From positions 1 to 26,295 of the forward strand of contig CAAGGJ010000007.1 in assembly GCA_900769345.1 (NCBI GenBank): 26,295 nt of DNA, read 5' to 3'. The first letter of the stretch is position 1. Every line of letters begins with the position of its first letter. Positions 8,138 to 16,127 of this stretch are shown here, piece by piece. This DNA comes from Bacteroidales bacterium. Its GTDB lineage: Bacteria > Bacteroidota > Bacteroidia > Bacteroidales > Muribaculaceae. The notes under the pieces are model-generated. The model worked only from the letters and a program-made list of their open reading frames with translations, was not told the DNA's origin and did no database searches. The position numbers were made by a program, and so were the translations under genes.

Positions 8138-8680
8138 TCATTCGTCAACGCCTTCTATGCCCTCGAGCGATGACAATTCTTCGTCATCGTAGCTTTGATC
8201 GCCGTAGAAGTCTTCGCCCAAGTCGCCCAAATCGCTCGACGCTGCATCGAGTTTTTGGTCATATACATCGATGTCGATAAGTTGAGCGGGAGCTTTGCCC
8301 TCCTTGCGTTGGCACAGTGGGTCGTGCAATATTTTGTTGGTGATAATCTCCTTCATCTCCATGTAGAACTGACGACCGGTAACATAATCGAACATAAAGG
8401 TCAACTTTTGGCCTTCATCTTCAATCAAATCGCTCAACAATGTGTCCTCCATAAGCCAAACATCGTCTTCGCTGTCATCGTCCATCTCCATCTGAGTGAC
8501 TTCTGTACGCTTTGTCCAATCATCTTCGCAGATAAAGAACGAATCCAGTTGGTTTCTGTCGTAACCTACTGCGTCGAGGATGGCATTTCTCAATCTCATA
8601 AAAGTGTCGTCGGAATCAATCAATATTTCCAACTTGAAGTTTTCAACTTCATCCGAAACAATACGAAATTTGTATAGCAT
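8138..8680 (-). CDS. Acidic PRiA4/ORF3-like protein of unknown function
   Basis: The product has 180 residues and is strongly acidic. The N-terminal half (YKFRI, a DTFMRLRNAI stretch, then FFICEDDW) and the middle (LSDLIEDEGQKLTFMFDYV) match the layout of the pRiA4b ORF-3/MM3350-like fold, a small domain first named from a plasmid ORF and common in Bacteroidetes chromosomes. The last 35 residues are a Asp/Glu/Ser-rich tail, probably disordered. There is no signal peptide, so it is cytoplasmic. It has its own terminator (8043-8078) and no operon partner. The fold is ubiquitin-like in related structures (remembered, not checked). No function is assigned. Confidence 0.75.
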   Translation of the reverse strand: MLYKFRIVSDEVENFKLEILIDSDDTFMRLRNAILDAVGYDRNQLDSFFICEDDWTKRTEVTQMEMDDDSEDDVWLMEDTLLSDLIEDEGQKLTFMFDYVTGRQFYMEMKEIITNKILHDPLCQRKEGKAPAQLIDIDVYDQKLDAASSDLGDLGEDFYGDQSYDDEELSSLEGIEGVDE

Positions 8681-8800
8681 ATATAATTTTCCTTTTCTTA
8701 TAAACTACTGCGAAATTAATAACAAAAAATTAATTCATACAATAAAAACACAATTATTTTTATTGGCAAATACAATATATTTTATATAACACAGCCGAAA

Positions 8801-8829
8801 TAAAACGCCCACCGCGAAAACGATGGGCG
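8801..8829 (-). terminator. Terminator of the serine palmitoyltransferase gene
   Basis: On the minus strand CGCCCA (8829-8824) pairs with TGGGCG (8811-8806), with additional CG pairs inside, and TTTTA follows (8805-8801). It lies about 35 nt after the stop codon. Confidence 0.75.
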
Positions 8830-8864
8830 CAAATGATATTTTTAGCCAGAAATTCGAAATTTAC

Positions 8865-10052
8865 TTACTTCAAGATTTCGTATTTCTTAAATACTTTTTC
8901 AATCTTTTCGAGTGCGGTTTCCACTTGAGCACGAGTGTGAGTAGCCATAAGGCTGAAACGAATGAGAGTGTCGTGCGGTGCTACAGCCGGCGAAACCACA
9001 GGATTTACGAAGATACCTTCCTTGAGCAGGTCGGTGGTTACCATAAATGTCTTGGCATTGTCGCGGATGTAAAGCGGAATAATAGGTGTAGAAGTATTGC
9101 CTATTTCACAACCCATATTGCGGAAGCCTTCGAGAGCGAAATTTGTCACCTTCCAGAGGTTTTCCTGACGTTCGGGCTCTTCTACCATAATGTCGAGAGC
9201 CTTGCTTGCTGCTGCAGTAGATGCCGGTGTAATACTTGCTGTGAAAATGTAGCTGCGTGAGTGGTGACGCAAGAAGTTGGCCACTTCCTTATCGCAAGCT
9301 ATAAATCCGCCAAGCGAGGCAAACGACTTGCTGAATGTGCCCATTATCAAATCCACATCCTTGGTTACGCCGAAGTGGTCGCAAGTGCCTCTACCACCTT
9401 TACCAAACACACCTATACTATGCGCCTCATCCACCATCACGCTTGCATTGTATTGCTTAGCCAAGCGAACTATCTCCGGCAAATTGGCCACATCGCCTTC
9501 CATCGAGAACACTCCATCGGTGACTATGAGCTTCACCTTATCGGGGTCGCATTTCTGCAATTGCTCTTCGAGCGATGCCATATCGTTGTGCTTATACTTC
9601 AATGAGTTGGAGAACGAAAGACGGCGACCTTCGATAATCGATGCATGGTCTTGCTCGTCCCATAGAATGTAATCTTGTCGGCCGGTTAGTGTAGACACTA
9701 CACCCAAATTTACTTCAAAACCTGTAGAGTAGATTAAAACATCTTCCTTTCCTATATAATTGGCAATCTTTGCCTCCAATTCCTTGTGAATATCGAGCGT
9801 GCCGTTCAAGAATGGTGATCCCGCACATCCCGTGCCATATTTCTTGATTGCCTCGATTGCTGCTTCGTGCACGCGTGGGTCATCTACCAAGCCTGAATAG
9901 CAATTCGAACCGAACATCAACACTTTTTTGCCATCTATTAGCACTTCTGTGTTTTGTTCACTTGATATTGCTCTAAAGTATGGGTATACTCCCAATGCTT
10001 TATACTTCTGTGGCTCTTGGTATTGCCCCAATTTTTCGCTTAATAAACTCAT
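8865..10052 (-). CDS. spt: Serine palmitoyltransferase (alpha-oxoamine synthase)
   Basis: This 395-residue protein is a PLP enzyme of the alpha-oxoamine synthase family, full length. It has VDEAH (207-211) for the PLP ring aspartate, GTFSKSFAS with the Schiff-base lysine Lys242, and GTGCAGSPFLNG (73-84). It condenses L-serine with a fatty acyl-CoA or acyl-ACP to 3-ketosphinganine, the first step of sphingolipid synthesis, a hallmark of gut Bacteroidales. The sequence reads closest, from memory, to Bacteroides Spt rather than to BioF or Kbl, for example the N-terminal QKYKALGVYPYFR stretch. Paralogues BioF and Kbl share all catalytic motifs, so sphingolipid function is likely but not proven. 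It is monocistronic, with a candidate promoter at 10122-10129. Confidence 0.85.
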   Translation of the reverse strand: MSLLSEKLGQYQEPQKYKALGVYPYFRAISSEQNTEVLIDGKKVLMFGSNCYSGLVDDPRVHEAAIEAIKKYGTGCAGSPFLNGTLDIHKELEAKIANYIGKEDVLIYSTGFEVNLGVVSTLTGRQDYILWDEQDHASIIEGRRLSFSNSLKYKHNDMASLEEQLQKCDPDKVKLIVTDGVFSMEGDVANLPEIVRLAKQYNASVMVDEAHSIGVFGKGGRGTCDHFGVTKDVDLIMGTFSKSFASLGGFIACDKEVANFLRHHSRSYIFTASITPASTAAASKALDIMVEEPERQENLWKVTNFALEGFRNMGCEIGNTSTPIIPLYIRDNAKTFMVTTDLLKEGIFVNPVVSPAVAPHDTLIRFSLMATHTRAQVETALEKIEKVFKKYEILK

Positions 10053-10350
10053 TGTAAATTAGCTTAATTGTATTAATAACTTGTTCTATATTCCGAATGT
10101 AATTACGCACTTTGCTGTCTGCAAAGTTACGAATTAATTCTTAAATTGCGTGAAAATATCTTTAAAAAAATGCAATATCACCCCGATTCGCATTTTTAGA
10201 ATGCAAATTTACTATGTTTATATTAATCTATTTGCCTATTTAAGTTTTTTTTAGAAAACATTTGAACAATTTCCCTTTCAATAACATAACAAAACGGCAA
10301 ATAATTGCTACATTTCGTAAATTTGTCATTTTTTCTCTTAAATGTGTGCA
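10053..10350. other. AT-rich intergenic region upstream of spt
   Basis: About 300 bases with no plausible gene. They hold the candidate spt promoter at 10122-10129. The rest is A/T-rich with short T runs, and I see no repeat or structured RNA. The plus-strand frames here have no coding character. Confidence 0.6.
10122..10129 (-). promoter_or_regulatory. Probable -7 box for spt
   Basis: The minus strand reads TAACTTTG, a full TAnnTTTG match, 70 nt before the start codon. About 22 nt upstream is TTTTC, an imperfect -33 element. Confidence 0.55.
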
Positions 10351-10378
10351 AAAAGCGAACCCTTTCGGACTCGCTTTT
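10351..10378 (-). terminator. Terminator of the BACON lipoprotein gene
   Basis: AAAAGCGA (minus strand, 10378-10371) pairs with TCGCTTTT (10358-10351), with CC/GG pairing possible inside. A T run follows, directly behind the stop codon at 10385. Confidence 0.8.
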
Positions 10379-10384
10379 GCTGTT

Positions 10385-10759
10385 TTATTGTGCCTTTTGT
10401 ACCACTGCCACACTCCACACGCTGCCATCGAGGCGCACTATCACTCCGCCGCGGCGCTCTTTGCCGGTGTTGTTCTTTGTCACGCCCACCACTATTCGGG
10501 TAGACTTCGATCCGGGTGTTGCCGCCAACGATATCCAGCTGTTGTCGCCGCCCGATGCCATAGTTTCCACTGTTATGGTCTTGTCTTCGGGATGGAGAAA
10601 TGTAAGCGACGCAGTGCCTCCGTTGGCATCGAAGTTCATGCCATTATCGGCATAACTTTGCGACACCTTGTCGAAGCCCAATTCGCCGTCGTCACCACAC
10701 GACACTACCATCAGCGACATCATCACTACCGTAGCAATGCTAATTAAAATTTTCCACAT
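10385..10759 (-). CDS. Small BACON-domain lipoprotein
   Basis: The product has 124 residues. A lipobox VVSC gives a lipidated Cys21, followed by GDDGE, an acidic start common in Bacteroidetes surface lipoproteins. The rest is a single beta-rich domain with BACON features: NGGTASLTF, NSWISL, a central N-N-T-G-x-x-R-R-G-G strand (near residues 95-103) and a final W-S-V-A-V-V-Q strand. BACON domains usually sit as carbohydrate- or mucin-related modules in front of enzymes; here the domain is alone. It lies 119 nt behind thiL on the same strand with its own terminator. No substrate is visible. Confidence 0.82.
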   Translation of the reverse strand: MWKILISIATVVMMSLMVVSCGDDGELGFDKVSQSYADNGMNFDANGGTASLTFLHPEDKTITVETMASGGDNSWISLAATPGSKSTRIVVGVTKNNTGKERRGGVIVRLDGSVWSVAVVQKAQ

Positions 10760-10878
10760 AACTTTATTTACCTAAAAAAATAGTAATTTATAATCTTGAT
10801 TTGTTTATCTTCTTACCTATCGAAAAAGGGTCTTTTTTCCCTAAAACCTTTCGGCACCCTCGCAGGCATCGCAAGTTA

Positions 10879-11919
10879 TCACTTGTGAGTGAATGCATTC
10901 CAACCTTGCGCCTGGAGTGCTATCTCATTATCGTCGCGTGTCACCATATAGCAGCCAAGTTCGGGCTTGGTGATGCGACCAATGATTTTCGCCGATTTCA
11001 TTGCCGCCACTTTCTCATGATCCACAAGAGGAACAGTGAACAGCAATTCATAGTCTTCGCCTCCATTGAGTGCGGCAGTCACGAGATTCATATTGAATTC
11101 CTCTGCCATGATGGCTGTCTGGTAATCGATTGGGATACGATCTTCGTAGATTCGGCATCCGGTACCACTCTGCTTGCAGATGTGCATTAGTTCCGACGAA
11201 AGTCCGTCGCTAACATCCATCATAGCCGTGGGTGTTACACCTATTTCAGCGAGTTCTTCTATCACGTCACGTCGTGCTTCGGGTTTCAATTGGCGCTCGA
11301 GCAGATATTCTCTGCCTTGAAATGCGGGTTCAAAACCTTCGCCCACATCGTGGCTCACCTTCAACTCGCGCTCAAGCAACTGCAGTCCCATATATGCTGC
11401 ACCCAAGTCGCCACTGACGCAAATCAAATCGGTGTCTTTGGCACCATTGCGATACACTATCTTGCCCTCTTCGCCCTCACCTATGCAAGTGATGCTTATG
11501 ATGAGCCCGGTAACCGATGCCGAAGTGTCGCCTCCCACGAGGTCCACTCCATAATGCTCGCACGCCACCTTGATGCCTTCATAGAGTTGCTCGATGTGCT
11601 CGATAGTGAAGCGTTTCGATATGCCGAGCGACACGGTTATCTGCTTGGGGCGTCCGTTCATAGCATAAATGTCGCTAAAGTTCACCACGGCTGCTTTATA
11701 GCCAAGGTGCTTCAGTGCCACATAGCGCAAGTCGAAATGTATGCCCTCAAGCAAGAGGTCGGTGGTAACAAGTGTTTTTTTGTTCTTATAATCGAGCACT
11801 GCAGCATCATCGCCCACACCCACAATGCTCGACTCGTTATTGAGCGCAAAACTCTCGGTAATGCGGTCTATCAGACCAAATTCACCCAGAGTGGATATTT
11901 CGGTTTCTTTTTCTGACAT
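10879..11919 (-). CDS. thiL: Thiamine-monophosphate kinase
   Basis: This protein of 346 residues phosphorylates thiamine phosphate to thiamine diphosphate with ATP, the last step of cofactor synthesis. It belongs to the AIR-synthase/PurM fold. Visible motifs are VGVGDDAAVL (33-42, with metal-binding Asp37/Asp38), TTDLLLEGIHF (52-62), NFSD (80-83), GGDTSAS (129-135) and a C-terminal MMDVSDGLSSEL stretch. The length and all motifs fit ThiL. It is the last of the sppA-lpxK-punA-thiL series, 31 nt after punA. A weak hairpin near 10823-10848 may follow it, but it is not convincing as a terminator. No other thiamine genes are in the window. Confidence 0.93.
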   Translation of the reverse strand: MSEKETEISTLGEFGLIDRITESFALNNESSIVGVGDDAAVLDYKNKKTLVTTDLLLEGIHFDLRYVALKHLGYKAAVVNFSDIYAMNGRPKQITVSLGISKRFTIEHIEQLYEGIKVACEHYGVDLVGGDTSASVTGLIISITCIGEGEEGKIVYRNGAKDTDLICVSGDLGAAYMGLQLLERELKVSHDVGEGFEPAFQGREYLLERQLKPEARRDVIEELAEIGVTPTAMMDVSDGLSSELMHICKQSGTGCRIYEDRIPIDYQTAIMAEEFNMNLVTAALNGGEDYELLFTVPLVDHEKVAAMKSAKIIGRITKPELGCYMVTRDDNEIALQAQGWNAFTHK

Positions 11920-11950
11920 CTATATATAATAATGTGTAGATAAATTACAA

Positions 11951-12772
11951 TTAAAGTTCTTCGAATTGGTTGATGATTTCCTTCATCACGAAAGTCATCA
12001 CGGGTTCTGCCTTAGCTGCAGCCTTCTGCACTTCCTCGTGCGACACTTTTTCTACTATACCTTCCACGCCGAGGTCGGTAACTACCGACATACCGAACAC
12101 TTCCATTCCGCCATGGCGTGCCACAATGGCCTCGGGCACGGTGCTCATACCCACACAGTCACCTCCTATGCGGCGAAAATAGCGATACTCGGCAGGTGTC
12201 TCAAATGTAGGACCTTGCGTACCCACATACACGCCCTCCACAAGGCGAATATTATTCTCAGCTGCTATTTTCTTAGCTTGCGCTATGAGTCGATGCGAAT
12301 ATGGTTCGCTCATATCGGGGAAACGCGGACCGAGTTCGTTATAGTTCTTCCCTCGAAGTGGGTTTTCAGGAAATAAATTAATATGGTCGGTAATAATCAT
12401 CAAGTCGCCGATACGGAAATCGGGATTCATAGCACCCGCAGCATTCGACACGAACAGAGTCTTGATTCCCAACTCGCGCATCACTCTCACAGGAAAAGTC
12501 ACGGCCTTCATATCATAACCTTCGTAGTAGTGGAAGCGACCTTGCATAGCCATAATGTTCTTATTGCCCAGTTTACCAAAAATAAGTTTTCCGCTATGAC
12601 CTTCTACGGTTGACACAGGAAAATTGGGTATTTCGCTATATGGTATCGATGTCTCGATGTCGATGTGATTAACAAGTTCGCCAAGTCCGGTTCCCAGTAT
12701 GATGGCGGTCTTAGGCATCACTTTCACCTTTGCTGCCAGATATGCAGCGGTCTCTTTTATTTTTTCTAACAT
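11951..12772 (-). CDS. punA: Purine nucleoside phosphorylase (trimeric type)
   Basis: The product has 273 residues and cleaves purine (deoxy)nucleosides with phosphate to free base and (deoxy)ribose 1-phosphate. Motifs are ILGTGLGEL (25-33, phosphate loop), GHSGK (58-62), MQGRFHYYEG (76-85), the TQGPTFETPAEYR base/sugar site with Glu191, and VGMSTVPE (207-214). At the base-reading position the sequence is VTDLG with Asp233 where human PNP has Asn243. That residue governs 6-oxo versus 6-amino purine choice in the human enzyme, so specificity may be broader here. It lies between lpxK and thiL on the same strand, 31 nt before thiL. Confidence 0.92.
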   Translation of the reverse strand: MLEKIKETAAYLAAKVKVMPKTAIILGTGLGELVNHIDIETSIPYSEIPNFPVSTVEGHSGKLIFGKLGNKNIMAMQGRFHYYEGYDMKAVTFPVRVMRELGIKTLFVSNAAGAMNPDFRIGDLMIITDHINLFPENPLRGKNYNELGPRFPDMSEPYSHRLIAQAKKIAAENNIRLVEGVYVGTQGPTFETPAEYRYFRRIGGDCVGMSTVPEAIVARHGGMEVFGMSVVTDLGVEGIVEKVSHEEVQKAAAKAEPVMTFVMKEIINQFEEL

Positions 12773-12819
12773 AATTTTCTATTGTTTATTTACGAGTTTG
12801 TGTGAAAATTATCTATCAA

Positions 12820-13905
12820 TCAAGCATTTATCAATTTCATCAGTCGCGATACAAAATCCTTGTCTTCATAAGGCAAAAACTGCACCTTGATGGGAACGTA
12901 ATAAATGTATTCTCTCAATTCTGGCGGAAAATATGGATTGTTAAGTATTCTCACCGAATCTTTTTCGGTGGTTAGAATATACTTTTGTTCGCCGGGCATC
13001 TTCATAAAGTAATCCTTGATGTAGGCAAAATCCTTACGTGAGAAATAATGATGGTCGGCAAAACGCATCACTTTCACATTAGGCTGATAAGCTCTGATAT
13101 ACTTCACGAAGGTTTTTGGCTGAGCAATACCTGTCACGCAGAGCACCGAGTCGCGCTGCGAGAGTAGCGACAAAGAATGTAGGCGTGGATTGCGCAACGG
13201 GAATACCGGCAATGGGTCGGCATAGCGAAACTCCGAGAAAAAGAGGTCGTTGGCGGGATACAAGTCGAGCCCCGACACCATCACTCTATAATCAACGGGC
13301 TTCATATCGCTCGGGCATTTGGTGACAATAACCATATCGCTGCGCAGCAAGGCGCGAAGCGGTTCGCGAAGACGGCCCAAAGGCAACAAACGGTCGCGAA
13401 ACGGAGGTCGGTTAAAGTCGACGAGTGCTATGCTCACCTTAGGTGTAACGCGGCGATGCTGATATGCATCGTCGAGCAAAAACAGAGTTATCGATGGGTC
13501 GATTTTCAGCATTTCGCGTATGCCTGTGGCGCGATCTTCGCACACGGCAAGAGTCACTATATTGCCATATTTACGATATATCTGATACGGTTCGTCGCCG
13601 AGATCCTTGGGCGAAAGTATGTCGTTGGCAAGCACAAATCCCTTGCTGGTGCGCTTATATCCCCTACTCAGAACGCCTATCTTATAGCGCGAACACAAGG
13701 CTTCGATGAGAAATTCCACATGGGGTGTCTTTCCGGTACCACCAACTGTGATATTGCCCACACACACCACCGGGACATCAAATTTGTGCGTCTTTAGCAC
13801 TCCTAGGTTATACAAGAAATTGCGCACACCAATCACCGCTCCGTAGATATAGGAGAACGGTGTCATGATGGCATCTACTATTGCTTGTTTTTGTTCCTTT
13901 GTCAT
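12820..13905 (-). CDS. lpxK: Tetraacyldisaccharide 4'-kinase
   Basis: This 361-residue inner-membrane-associated P-loop kinase phosphorylates the 4' position of the lipid A disaccharide precursor. The N-terminal hydrophobic helix (about 13-33, with IYGAVIGVRNFLY) is typical of LpxK. The Walker A is VGGTGKTP at 54-61. The following region contains the family's LSRGYKR and DDAYQHR stretches, the latter carrying the catalytic Asp and the conserved Gln-His-Arg. It indicates a Gram-negative outer membrane with lipid A. It lies 87 nt after sppA and 47 nt before punA on the same strand. A short hairpin occurs in the sppA-lpxK gap. Confidence 0.95.
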   Translation of the reverse strand: MTKEQKQAIVDAIMTPFSYIYGAVIGVRNFLYNLGVLKTHKFDVPVVCVGNITVGGTGKTPHVEFLIEALCSRYKIGVLSRGYKRTSKGFVLANDILSPKDLGDEPYQIYRKYGNIVTLAVCEDRATGIREMLKIDPSITLFLLDDAYQHRRVTPKVSIALVDFNRPPFRDRLLPLGRLREPLRALLRSDMVIVTKCPSDMKPVDYRVMVSGLDLYPANDLFFSEFRYADPLPVFPLRNPRLHSLSLLSQRDSVLCVTGIAQPKTFVKYIRAYQPNVKVMRFADHHYFSRKDFAYIKDYFMKMPGEQKYILTTEKDSVRILNNPYFPPELREYIYYVPIKVQFLPYEDKDFVSRLMKLINA

Positions 13906-13992
13906 AACTCTTGTGCTAAATTATGGCTCTTTCTATCTTAAAAATCTATTTATAAGCTATAGGCATAAGCCTAATGGTGTTGCCTCGAACTG

Positions 13993-15747
13993 TTATTTTA
14001 TCTCCAGCGGCTCCATGAGGCACAACACATGTTGGCGACCAAGCACTTGCTTGAGCACCTTGTGGTATTCGTAAAGCACACCCAGCTCACTTCGCATCTT
14101 TGCCTCTGCTTGATCGTTCATATAGCGCTCCATCATACGTTGCCAACGGTCTTTCACCTCGGGATATTCTGCCACATAGTAGTCTTCACCAAGGTCTTGG
14201 AGCTCTGCAGCCTTTGCTATAGCATCGTTGAGCGAACCGAATTCGTCAACAAGCCCTATTTCCTTGGCAGAACGGCCATCCCATACTCGACCTTCGGCAA
14301 TGGATTTTATCGAATCCTGGCTTACTCCACGGCCGTCGGCGCATCTTCGTGTAAAGAGGTCGTAGCCGCGATTGATGTATTGCTGCATAGCTTCGCGCTG
14401 ATAGTCGCTTAGCGGTATGAGCAACGAACCGAAGTCACCATTTGCATTAGTCTTCACCACATCTACATCGATGCCAAGGGTTTCTTCCGACAATTGTTTT
14501 ATGCAAGGTATTACGCCGAAGATGCCTATCGAGCCTGTCAATGTGGTCGGTTCGGCATAGATATAGTCGGCGCCGCATGAGATGTAGTAGCCGCCCGATG
14601 CTGCCAAATCGCCCATCGACACCACCACTTTCTTGTCTTTTGCCTTAAAATCGGCAACAGCCTTCCATATTTGCTCTGAGCCAAATGCGCTACCGCCCGG
14701 CGAGTTGACGCGAAGCACCATAGCGCACACATCATCATTGTCGGACAAATTGTAGATGGTCTCGCACACTTCATCAGAGATTATGCCCGAATCCTCGCTG
14801 CCGTCGATTTCGCCCTCGCAGTACACCACAGCCACTTCGTTGCCCGAACCTACACCATTGTTGACATTTATGTTATTTGGCTTTACCAGATTGTAATCTT
14901 CGTCTACAAGTTTCTTCAACTTTGCTTCCATCTCTTGACGATAGCAAATGCCATCGACCAAACCCACACTAAGCATATAATCCGAACCTTTGGCTACTGT
15001 CATACTATCGGCCAACTCGTTGATTCGTTCCACGCTGAGATGTCGGCTTGTAGCCATCTGCTTGGCTATTGTGTTCCAAATGCTTCCCATATAATGCTCT
15101 TGTTGGCGGCGGTTTGCTTCGCTAATTTGGCTAAGCATATATGGCTCTACAGCGCTTTTGTACGTGCCCACACGAAGCACCTGCATCTCCACGCCCACTT
15201 TGTCGAGCAAACGCTTGAACAACATGTTTTGAGATGCCAACCCGTGAAGGTCGACCACGGCTTCGGGGTTGATAAAGATACTATCGGCTTGCGATGCCAA
15301 ATAATAGTCGGCTTGTCCTATGGCTTGATAACCATAAGCATATACAAACTTGCCTGTCTCTTTAAATCGAGCTATTGCCTCGCGTATTTCGTAAAGCGAC
15401 GACATGCCTGCGCTGATACCCTTGCAGGTGATAAGCATGCCCTTTATTTCTTTCTTCTCCGATGCGGATTCTATTTGGCGCAACAAATCGATTAGCCCCA
15501 CAGTCTTTGTATCATCATAAATGCTGCTGAACACATCGTCGTTCGAACCTCGGTCACTAACCACAATCCCAAGGTCGAGCAGCAACACCGAATTATCGCT
15601 GATTTTCGAAGTTGATTTCATCTCGCTATTTGCCAATGCTCCGAGCATGGCAAAACTAAGCAATATCGACATCACCGATGAAATAATCAATGCGAGCCAT
15701 GTGCCCACAAATGATCCCAATACTGTGATAAAAAATCTTTTCAACAT
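13993..15747 (-). CDS. sppA: Signal peptide peptidase SppA (67K, double-domain form)
   Basis: This 584-residue inner-membrane serine protease has one N-terminal membrane span (about 7-37). It degrades cleaved signal peptides using a Ser/Lys dyad split over two crotonase-like domains. The lysine is seen at Lys197 (GTYKSAVEPY) in the first domain. The nucleophile is Ser384 in LAASGGYY of the second, next to LRVNSPGGS (345-353). The spacing of about 187 residues between the two matches E. coli SppA of similar length. It is first in the sppA-lpxK-punA-thiL series. The leader is long: the probable -7 box is 133 nt upstream, inside an inverted repeat. Confidence 0.95.
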   Translation of the reverse strand: MLKRFFITVLGSFVGTWLALIISSVMSILLSFAMLGALANSEMKSTSKISDNSVLLLDLGIVVSDRGSNDDVFSSIYDDTKTVGLIDLLRQIESASEKKEIKGMLITCKGISAGMSSLYEIREAIARFKETGKFVYAYGYQAIGQADYYLASQADSIFINPEAVVDLHGLASQNMLFKRLLDKVGVEMQVLRVGTYKSAVEPYMLSQISEANRRQQEHYMGSIWNTIAKQMATSRHLSVERINELADSMTVAKGSDYMLSVGLVDGICYRQEMEAKLKKLVDEDYNLVKPNNINVNNGVGSGNEVAVVYCEGEIDGSEDSGIISDEVCETIYNLSDNDDVCAMVLRVNSPGGSAFGSEQIWKAVADFKAKDKKVVVSMGDLAASGGYYISCGADYIYAEPTTLTGSIGIFGVIPCIKQLSEETLGIDVDVVKTNANGDFGSLLIPLSDYQREAMQQYINRGYDLFTRRCADGRGVSQDSIKSIAEGRVWDGRSAKEIGLVDEFGSLNDAIAKAAELQDLGEDYYVAEYPEVKDRWQRMMERYMNDQAEAKMRSELGVLYEYHKVLKQVLGRQHVLCLMEPLEIK

Positions 15748-15879
15748 ATCTTTATCTATTTTTTGTCCAATCGTTTTCTAACCAATCGATTGTGCCTCTA
15801 AAGCGGTTATTCGACCGATTATATTCTTTAATCCCTCATAAGAGTTAAGTTGCGATTAGCCCCTATCACTCTCAAATTA

Positions 15880-15887
15880 CAAAGTTA
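15880..15887 (-). promoter_or_regulatory. Probable -7 box for sppA
   Basis: The minus strand reads TAACTTTG, a full TAnnTTTG match. Nothing convincing is seen at -33. The implied leader is about 125 nt. Confidence 0.45.
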
Positions 15888-16038
15888 TAATTTTTTTCGC
15901 AATATATCCCGAGTAATCGCGGTTTTTTACCTTCATAAAACGCATCACAAGTGTATTTTTGGCCATTTTTTCATTCATTATAGCCTGAGCTTGCGCTTTT
16001 TTGTTTTATATGGCTTAAAGTCACAACTTCGCACGCGC

Positions 16039-16072
16039 AAAAAGTGCCGCATCGTGTGACACGACGCAGCAC
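16039..16072 (-). terminator. Terminator of glmM
   Basis: On the minus strand GTGC and GC pairs (16072-16067 against 16049-16044) enclose TCGTGT/ACACGA. TTTTT follows (16043-16039). It lies about 55 nt after the glmM stop. Confidence 0.72.
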
Positions 16073-16127
16073 CATATATCATATAGCTGAATGGTAATAT
16101 TCTGCCGAGTTTGTGGCTTTATCACTA

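Larger units (their letters stand above)
15748..16127. other. Intergenic region between glmM and sppA
   Basis: The 380 bases hold the sppA promoter (15880-15887) inside a 7-bp inverted repeat (15852-15858/15914-15920) and the glmM terminator (16039-16072). A plus-strand TATTTTTG lies at 15954-15961 and a small T-tailed hairpin near 15988-16006. No credible protein gene is seen. A short plus-strand RNA cannot be excluded. Confidence 0.5.

Noticed and set aside
10823..10848. Terminator directly after thiL
   Set aside because: Only a short A/T stem or a 3-4 bp GGG/CCC pairing can be drawn, so I do not call it.
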